Source: Xestospongia muta
Taxonomy: Eukaryota; Porifera; Demospongiae; Haplosclerida; Petrosiidae
Length of the DNA stretch: 64,000 nt
Direction: 5' to 3'
NCBI GenBank assembly: GCA_963693285.1
Contig: OY848926.1
Span: forward strand, 3,890,501 to 3,954,500
Each line of letters begins with the position of its first letter. Within the stretch, counting starts at the first letter, position 1. This document shows, one piece after another, positions 58,001-64,000 of this stretch. The position numbers and the translations under genes were made by a program. The notes beneath the pieces are model-generated. The model made no database searches. It was not told where the DNA came from and saw nothing but the letters and a program-made list of their open reading frames with translations.

Positions 58001-58351
58001 ATTGCTTTAAATTAACAGCTGTTGGCATTTGATAGCCTTGTTTTTTAACTAGTAAATATAAAGGTAGTATACACAATGAACATAAACTAAGACAATGTTG
58101 TTATCTTGTCTTTTTTCATTTCATCAGTTTCACCAATAAAGAGACCTCTGGTGTCACAAAAAGCATACAATCGTTGGTTTGTTACATACACACTTATCAA
58201 AAATCCACAACTTGCCAAGTCCTTTAAAAGAAATGAACAAAGTCAGTAAATCATCTAGTCAAATTAATATTTTATTTATAATTGACCCTTTATAGTGTCA
58301 GTAAAGAATCCACTGTTTATGGATGAAGAAGCTTTCTTTTATAGTGACTAA
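55053..58351 (+). CDS. STRA6-like: STRA6-like multi-pass membrane receptor, copy 17, intact chimera
   Basis: Exons: 55053-55087, 55138-55180, 55239-55324, 55370-55506, 55553-55673, 55717-55795, 55844-55972, 56021-56126, 56176-56237, 56292-56433, 56480-56555, 56599-56674, 56730-56778, 56828-56927, 56979-57089, 57144-57307, 57598-57693, 58128-58241, 58296-58351. The sum is 1782 nt (593 residues). The start MICQSGNNASSCGLEGVV and exons 1-4 and 6 are diverged from all other copies (for example NPRHQLVYVLACGVIASQWYE). From exon 7 on, the gene is nearly identical to copy 3 and to other A genes, introns included. Copy 17 has the correct 100-nt exon 14 that copy 3 lost. It thus combines an otherwise unseen N-terminal half with an A-type C-terminal half ending DEEAFFYSD. 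Confidence 0.84.
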
Positions 58352-59324
58352 TTCACTGTCAAAGAAGTTTTAAAATTGAAATTTAGTTACCCCAGTCTTG
58401 TTATATAATTATAGGAACACGTTTTGATCTTGTGTAGCAATAATCATATGCACTTGTTTGTTATCTAAGGACATATTATCATCAATTTATCATCAACATG
58501 TAGGATGACCCATTGAGAAAGATACTATCAAATTATTTATAGAGTGGTTTTATTAACTATAACTTATAACTCAATAGTTTGCAGGGTATCTTTCATTATG
58601 GGATCCTATAATAATAATACAATACTAACTAGCCTCTTTATATAGACTAATGTTTGTAACCTTTTATTGCTTGTTGAGTTGTAATGACTGACAATTTATA
58701 GGCTGTAAATAATGACCATTGAATAATTGATACAAGATAATTTTCATTACAAACACCTTCCCAAAATTCCCTGGAAACACCCTCTATTCTACATCAAAGC
58801 TGTACCATGACTGGCTTCTTCCTTTTTGTCTTCAATGACAGGATTCATCAGCAGGTTCCATAGATTGTAGATACTATTATCACTTTCAGTCTGTATGATT
58901 AGAGTAGTACTGTCAAGGATGCATTGATCACATTTACTTTTTCTCTTTTCAATTTAACCAATAAGACAACTAGTTTCATACAAATCAACATCATACACTT
59001 GTTGGTTACATACTTATAAAAATTCCACAACTGACCAAATTTATATTAGAGTCAGAAGCTGCACTACTATTATCACATCGGTAGATAATGAAAACTTCAC
59101 TTCTTGTATTTATATAGCCTAATGTAACAGAGACACTGTAGATGATGTTGAAGAAATAATTAAAGCTTAGCTGATGGTATATTAGATTTCTTACTTTTTT
59201 ATAATAATTTATTATTCAAAGGTGGCATCATTGCAGTATAATGTATAACACATTAATTTTGTAATTTGAATTAGTCTTAACAGTGAAATTGAAAGTGAAA
59301 TGCAGTTGTCTGGGCTCAGGGAGG
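58352..59324. other. Spacer between copies 17 and 18
   Basis: Near-identical to 7748-8722, with the exon-18 relic at about 59000-59040. It ends at the same break into exon 4 as copy 4, showing that the truncation preceded the duplication. No gene is seen. Confidence 0.6.
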
Positions 59325-61228
59325 GTACTAGCTTGTGGTACTCTAGCTTCTGAGTGGTTTGGACTGTTAGTAACAGTAACAACAAAGAATTTCAACATTA
59401 ACAAATGGACAACACCTATTGTTCATTGTAAGAACATTATATTAGTAGATATATAAAACATTTCATAAGTTAATAACTTCCCTCAATTTTATTATTATAA
59501 TTTTAATCTAGTCTTTTTCATAATGTATCTTGTGTCTGTGGTAATTATTATCACATATTCTATCCTGGCTTGTGTGGAGGCACCTATACCTCTTGTGGGA
59601 TACATTATAGGAGCCATTTATTGTGATATTTAGTTAGTGTTATATTAATACGCTATCTATTGCATATAATTATTATAGTTTACCATTGTCTATTTATGAA
59701 TTTGCTATAAATCTGGAGTCAGACTCAGGTTTATCCTCAAATGTGAAGGCTGTTTTTGTAAGTTAATAATACTTTTTTAATATATATATAATAATTTTAT
59801 ATAGTACAGTATTGCAGTGGTATCTAATGTTCCTCATATTACTTGTCTTGTTGGTATAATTATTTGGTACCACTACAAACTGATCAAAGAATTATTAAAA
59901 CTTTATAAATAGAAATTAAAATTAGCTGCTGTAAGTCTTTGCTATGAGAATGGTTGACATAGTGATATTTTTATAGATCCAGGAACAGCTTCCTTCCATG
60001 AATCATATTAATTATGTCAAAAAGTTATTACAACCTCCAGAGTTAGTATCTCCTAGTTTAGTTTATAGTCTATATCATTAAACTTTTTATATCCATTATA
60101 TCCCTGCTGGGATATAATAGATATAAAAAGTAACACTGGATTAAACTTAAGAATTGCAGTGCAATTCGTTAAATATGATGTCAGATTGAAGTGGATATAT
60201 GAATCCACAGTAACAAGCATCTTATTTTTCTAAAAATAATAAATCATTTTTTGTTTTTTAACCCATTAGCTAATTTAAAGTCAGTTTCATAGTATGTGAT
60301 CAGTGTGATGTTTGCTTTTCTATCAAAAAGTTTCCTACTTGCATTACCGTCCTCAATTTCTTACCATACAGATTAAATATAAAGGAATTACAAAGTGTAT
60401 GAAGAGGAGTATTTGAGTCAATATCAAGTATTGATCAGCCTGCAAAGACATTGGTAAGAATAATATTACTATTATATAAGGATTTGAGAAATCTGATTCG
60501 AGTAAGCTACTCTCAAATAACACTTACAATAAAGCCATTGATATCATTATTAGATCACGGTACATTCAAGAACTTTATACTCATATAAATTTTGCTATAT
60601 AATCCTATTGTCCATGTGTTTGTGGACATGTTAGCTGAAATATTCAACAAACCAGGTAGTATTAAAATAAAAGCTATATTTCACTGCACAAATAGAATAC
60701 TTGCATACCAATGAACTTTATCATGCAGAGTCATACCATATTTGGGCAAGGATTTGGTATCTGTTTATCTATTCAGTTTCACCATAGAAATTATATAGAC
60801 ACATATGGTCAGTTAGTCTATATAATCTATGGTTTCAGCTACTCCTATTTTGCTTACTAATTGTTTAAAACTACCACTTTGCCTACTAATTTAAATTATT
60901 TAAAATTAACTATTTATGATAATTTTATTAAAATACCAGTATTCTAAGACTGGTGAAGTCATAACAAACACAAATGTCTTCATATAAAAGTACATGTATT
61001 GTTATATTCAATTTTTTTATTTTTTGTTTAGTTATATCAGCCACTAGACCTCGTGTCTCACAAAAAGCATACAATCATTGGTTTGTTACATACACACTTA
61101 TCAAAAATCCTCAACTGACAAAATCCTATAAAAGAGGTGATCTTACTTCAGTCTGTACAAAGAAGTCGCTTTCAGATAATTTCCAGAAGTTCGGCTACAC
61201 CACTGATTATTATCAACTAATGACATAA
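59325..61228 (+). pseudogene. STRA6-like copy 18 (subfamily B), 5' truncated
   Basis: Duplicate of copy 4 with the same missing exons 1-3, the TGA in the exon-12 piece, the TAA in exon 17 and the open terminal exon (to 61228, tail YYQLMT). Differences: exon 8a keeps CAACCTCCAG (copies 4 and 6 lost a C), the palindrome has imperfect arms, and a few bases are changed. Copy 18 therefore keeps an older state at exon 8a than copy 4. Confidence 0.82.
60082..60131. repeat. Palindromic MITE-like element, imperfect copy
   Basis: Same position in copy 18 as 9479-9528 in copy 4, but the centre reads CCCTGCTGGG and the arms have CCATTATA/TATAATAG. It resembles the copy at 29255 more than that at 9479. 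Confidence 0.75.
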
Positions 61229-61469
61229 AACATTGCATTATTTTATATACACATATTAGTATCCTACACTTAGATTTAATTTAGGGCCCCCTCCCTTACT
61301 AACGAGACAATATAAGAATTATTAATAACTATTAATAACTTCATTATTAATTAACTTTTAGTGCATGCTTTTTTGTGGAAGATCTTGACCTTCTTGTATA
61401 ATTTGCCACTGAATTGTCGGCTGCTATAACATTCTCAAATATCTTAGCTATAGAGTTAGTTGCTTTGAA

Positions 61470-64000
61470 ATGGAGAATAATAATAACAAGATCAGGTAAT
61501 ACACTCAAGTCAAGTCTGTATACAGTCCCAATATGTACATTATATTATATGACATTATATATTTACTTGCAGTGCTAGTGATGGGGTTGTGTATACTGTA
61601 TTGTTTGTTGTTACTGTAAGTCTACTGTAATACATTATATAAGTCATATTATATTAGATTATTGTGTGGATTGTATTGAGTTTTACTCAACGGAGAACTA
61701 AGAAAGGTCTTGAAATGTGTAGTGGAAGACCTGGTATTGTCTTGTAAGTTATCTAATGTTTTCTAACTCATTTCCACATCTCTTTAGTCCTATTAATTTT
61801 TTGAATCCAAGACATCGTCTGGTGTATGTACTAGCTTGTGGTGCTCTAGCTTCTCAGTGGTTTGAATTAACACTGTCATCATATTCAACAAATGATGTTA
61901 ACAAATGGGGAACACCGATTGTTAATTGTAAGTATGATAGCTAATTTGAGTTGTCCTTAGTAATATTTCAATCTAGCCATCTTCATAATGTTTCTGGTGT
62001 CTGTGGTAATTATTATCACATATCCTATCCTGGCTTGTGTGGAGGCACCTATACCTCTTGTGGGATACATTATGGGAGCCATTTTTTGTGATATCTAGTT
62101 AGTGTTATATTAATATGATTCTTGTATTGTTTATAATTAATATAGTTTTGTCTTACATATTTACGTGTTTGCTGAAAATCTGAAAAAGGGCTCAAATTTC
62201 GTCTCAAACTACAAACCTGTTTATGTAAGTCTATCAACTGTGTGTACTTTTCCTAATAGAAATAATGTTTATATAGTACAGCAATATAGTGGTATCTAAT
62301 GTTCCTCAATTTATTTGTCTTGTTGGTATACTTATTTGGTACCACTATAAACTGATCAAAGAGTTATTAAGAGTTTATATGACTGGTAGTCAATGGAAAT
62401 TGGCTGTAAGTCTTTATTATAAGAACACTTGATATATACTGGTCTATTTGTAGATCCAAGAACAACCTCATTCCATGAATCATATCAACTATGTCAAACA
62501 ATTATTACAACCACCAGACTTAGTAAATCTAACTTTTATCAAGAAACATATCCTTACCAGTAAATATTTATTTATTTTATTATTTTACATGTTTACATCT
62601 GTTCTTAGGAACCAAGTTACCATTTCCAGTTCTAATTGTTGCTGTAGTAGTGGCTATCATAATATTTCAAGTAAAATTAATTTCTAGTGTTCAATGACTT
62701 CGTTTTTATTATTATAATGTATACACAATAGCTCACTGTTTTGGTCTGTTTTAATTTCCCGTACTTGTTTGATCAATGGGGTGACGTTTTTGAAGCTTTA
62801 CTTGAACAATCTCCTGATTTAAAAGATAATGCTTTCTTTAGAAAACTTCCTCATTTCTTTAAAAGTCTAACAGGTATATATAATATATTATAGTATATTG
62901 TAAATGACTATCTTTTTAGCTCTATCAGTTCTTTCTCCTATTTTTGCTACTATCTTGTGTTGTGTTCTGTTTATTCATTTTATATATTGTCTGAGGTAAA
63001 ACTAATTTAATTATATTTACTCACTTTACTTACTACAGGCTGTATATTAAAGATCTTCATAGCAGCAGTAAAAGTGATTTAGCATCAAGAATTAATTGGC
63101 CTTCATTAACACTGGTTAGTACAATATAACTATATTAATGTATCCATTCCTTCTCCACTCTTCTCTCAGTCATCATCAGTTCGTTATGCTGGCTACCAGA
63201 TCGCTTCTTTTATCACTGGTACTATCAATATATTATCTACACATTATATTAGTTTATACTGTCACAGCATGGATTCTCTATACAGTGGTCACTTTTGTCA
63301 TTGGTCTAGCTTTAATGGCTCTTATCTTTATACCATCAATATTTGGATATTATTACTATAGACTGGTGTATGTTAAAAAATATTACATAATAATATTTTT
63401 TTACATTATTCATAACAGTGTTGTTGTTAGCTGGGTTTTACTCATTCTTGGTACACAAATAATCATTTGTAAACTATTTTTTGTATCTAATGACAGTGCT
63501 GATTTAAAAACAGTCATTATTGATAACAGGTTAGTTATATATTGTATGTACTATATTTAAATAACTATTTCTTTTATTATAGACGTGCCTTCAATATGTT
63601 CTCCTATATAGTATTACTCTACAACATGGCTACTGGATTAATGACTGCTATTATACGTGTAGGTCTGTCTTTCCTATTTATGATCATGATTTTACCAAGA
63701 ATGGATCGACTAATGTACTTGAGAGGATTTGAGAAATGTGATTCAAGTAAGAACTGTCTACAATCTTTGTACTATCGCCACCAAAATTTATATGGTAATA
63801 CAAGTCTGTAAATGACATCATGGAGTGATATACAAACTTATATGTACAATGACTTGCCCATGTTGGGTTTTGTGGTATGTATGATTGATTGGTTAATTGA
63901 TTGGATGATAGAACAATAACATGCCCGCCCCATATTGGGTTTTGTGGTATGTATGATTGATTGGTTAATTGATTGGATGATAGACTGGTTGATTTAACCT
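61470..64000 (+). CDS. STRA6-like: STRA6-like multi-pass membrane receptor, copy 19 (subfamily A), 3' end outside the window
   Basis: Exons seen: 61470-61495, 61573-61615, 61658-61743, 61788-61927, 61977-62097, 62146-62224, 62277-62405, 62454-62559, 62609-62670, 62732-62873, 62920-62995, 63039-63114, 63170-63218, 63268-63367, 63419-63529, 63583-63746; exons 17-19 lie to the right. All 16 are open and in phase. The gene is nearly identical to copy 5 at offset 50,612-50,615, but exon 4, intron 4 and the start of exon 5 match copy 7 instead (three-base deletion, TATGATAGC, CCATCTTCAT), and so does one position in intron 7. In exon 4 the conserved W-F-G reads W-F-E. Intron 16 has the two-unit repeat. 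Confidence 0.82.

Noticed and set aside
1..64000. CRISPR array, rRNA, tRNA, bacterial or viral genes
   Set aside because: Repeats here are gene-sized duplications and AT-rich simple sequence. I saw no array of short spaced repeats, no rRNA/tRNA signatures, and no reverse transcriptase or capsid-like frames.

Overview
The window is AT-rich eukaryotic DNA with compact multi-exon genes: GT-AG introns mostly of 40-90 bp, exons of 26-210 bp. I see no bacterial operon, rRNA, tRNA or CRISPR array. Almost all of it is a head-to-tail, plus-strand tandem array of one family of multi-pass membrane proteins that I identify as STRA6-like (the vertebrate STRA6/RBPR2 retinol-binding-protein receptor family). 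The main evidence is the CxGRPG-x-V-x-P-x-x-FL motif after the first membrane segment, the TYPILAC motif, YVKQLL, AGYQ, the ILPRMDR...RGFE block and a C-terminal W-F-V-x-YTL-x-x-NP-x-L signature. Tiny introns, AT-richness and an expanded STRA6-like family would suit a demosponge (Amphimedon-like). That placement is inference.

I reconstructed 19 gene units by joining exons at splice sites and checking phase. Copies 5, 7, 8, 11, 13, 16 and 17 give uninterrupted spliced frames of 583-615 codons. Copy 19 is open but runs off the right edge. The others are broken: copy 1 (internal deletion), 2 (collapsed), 3 (full structure, one-base deletion), 4 and 18 (5' truncated with stops), 6 (frameshifts and deletions), 9 (mosaic), 10 (5' truncated chimera), 12 (exons 1-4, start codon lost), 14 (exon 2 joined to exon 17) and 15 (degraded). 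Subfamilies differ mainly at the N-terminal exons and the C-terminal tail: A (copies 1, 3, 5, 7, 17, 19), B (2, 4, 6, 18), C (8, 11, 13) and D (15, 16).

Layout: 1-17.6 kb holds alternating A and B units. At 17.8-38.0 kb an A gene and a C gene lie in a block of about 10.7 kb that is tandemly duplicated. At 38-43.5 kb is C gene 13, with a long foldback element in intron 3. Decayed copies 14 and 15 fill 44-47.9 kb. A decayed DNA transposon with terminal inverted repeats occupies 48.3-50.8 kb; its minus-strand gene encodes a MULE-type DDE transposase and a CXXC zinc finger, and it sits just upstream of copy 16. Copies 16 and 17 follow at 50.9-58.4 kb. The segment 55.84-64 kb repeats 5.2-13.4 kb almost exactly.

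Together this is a birth-and-death receptor cluster shaped by unequal crossing-over, gene conversion, deletion and foldback/MITE insertion. I found no ligand gene or other partner in the window, so no ligand can be assigned. Exon coordinates were read by eye and may be off by a base or two.
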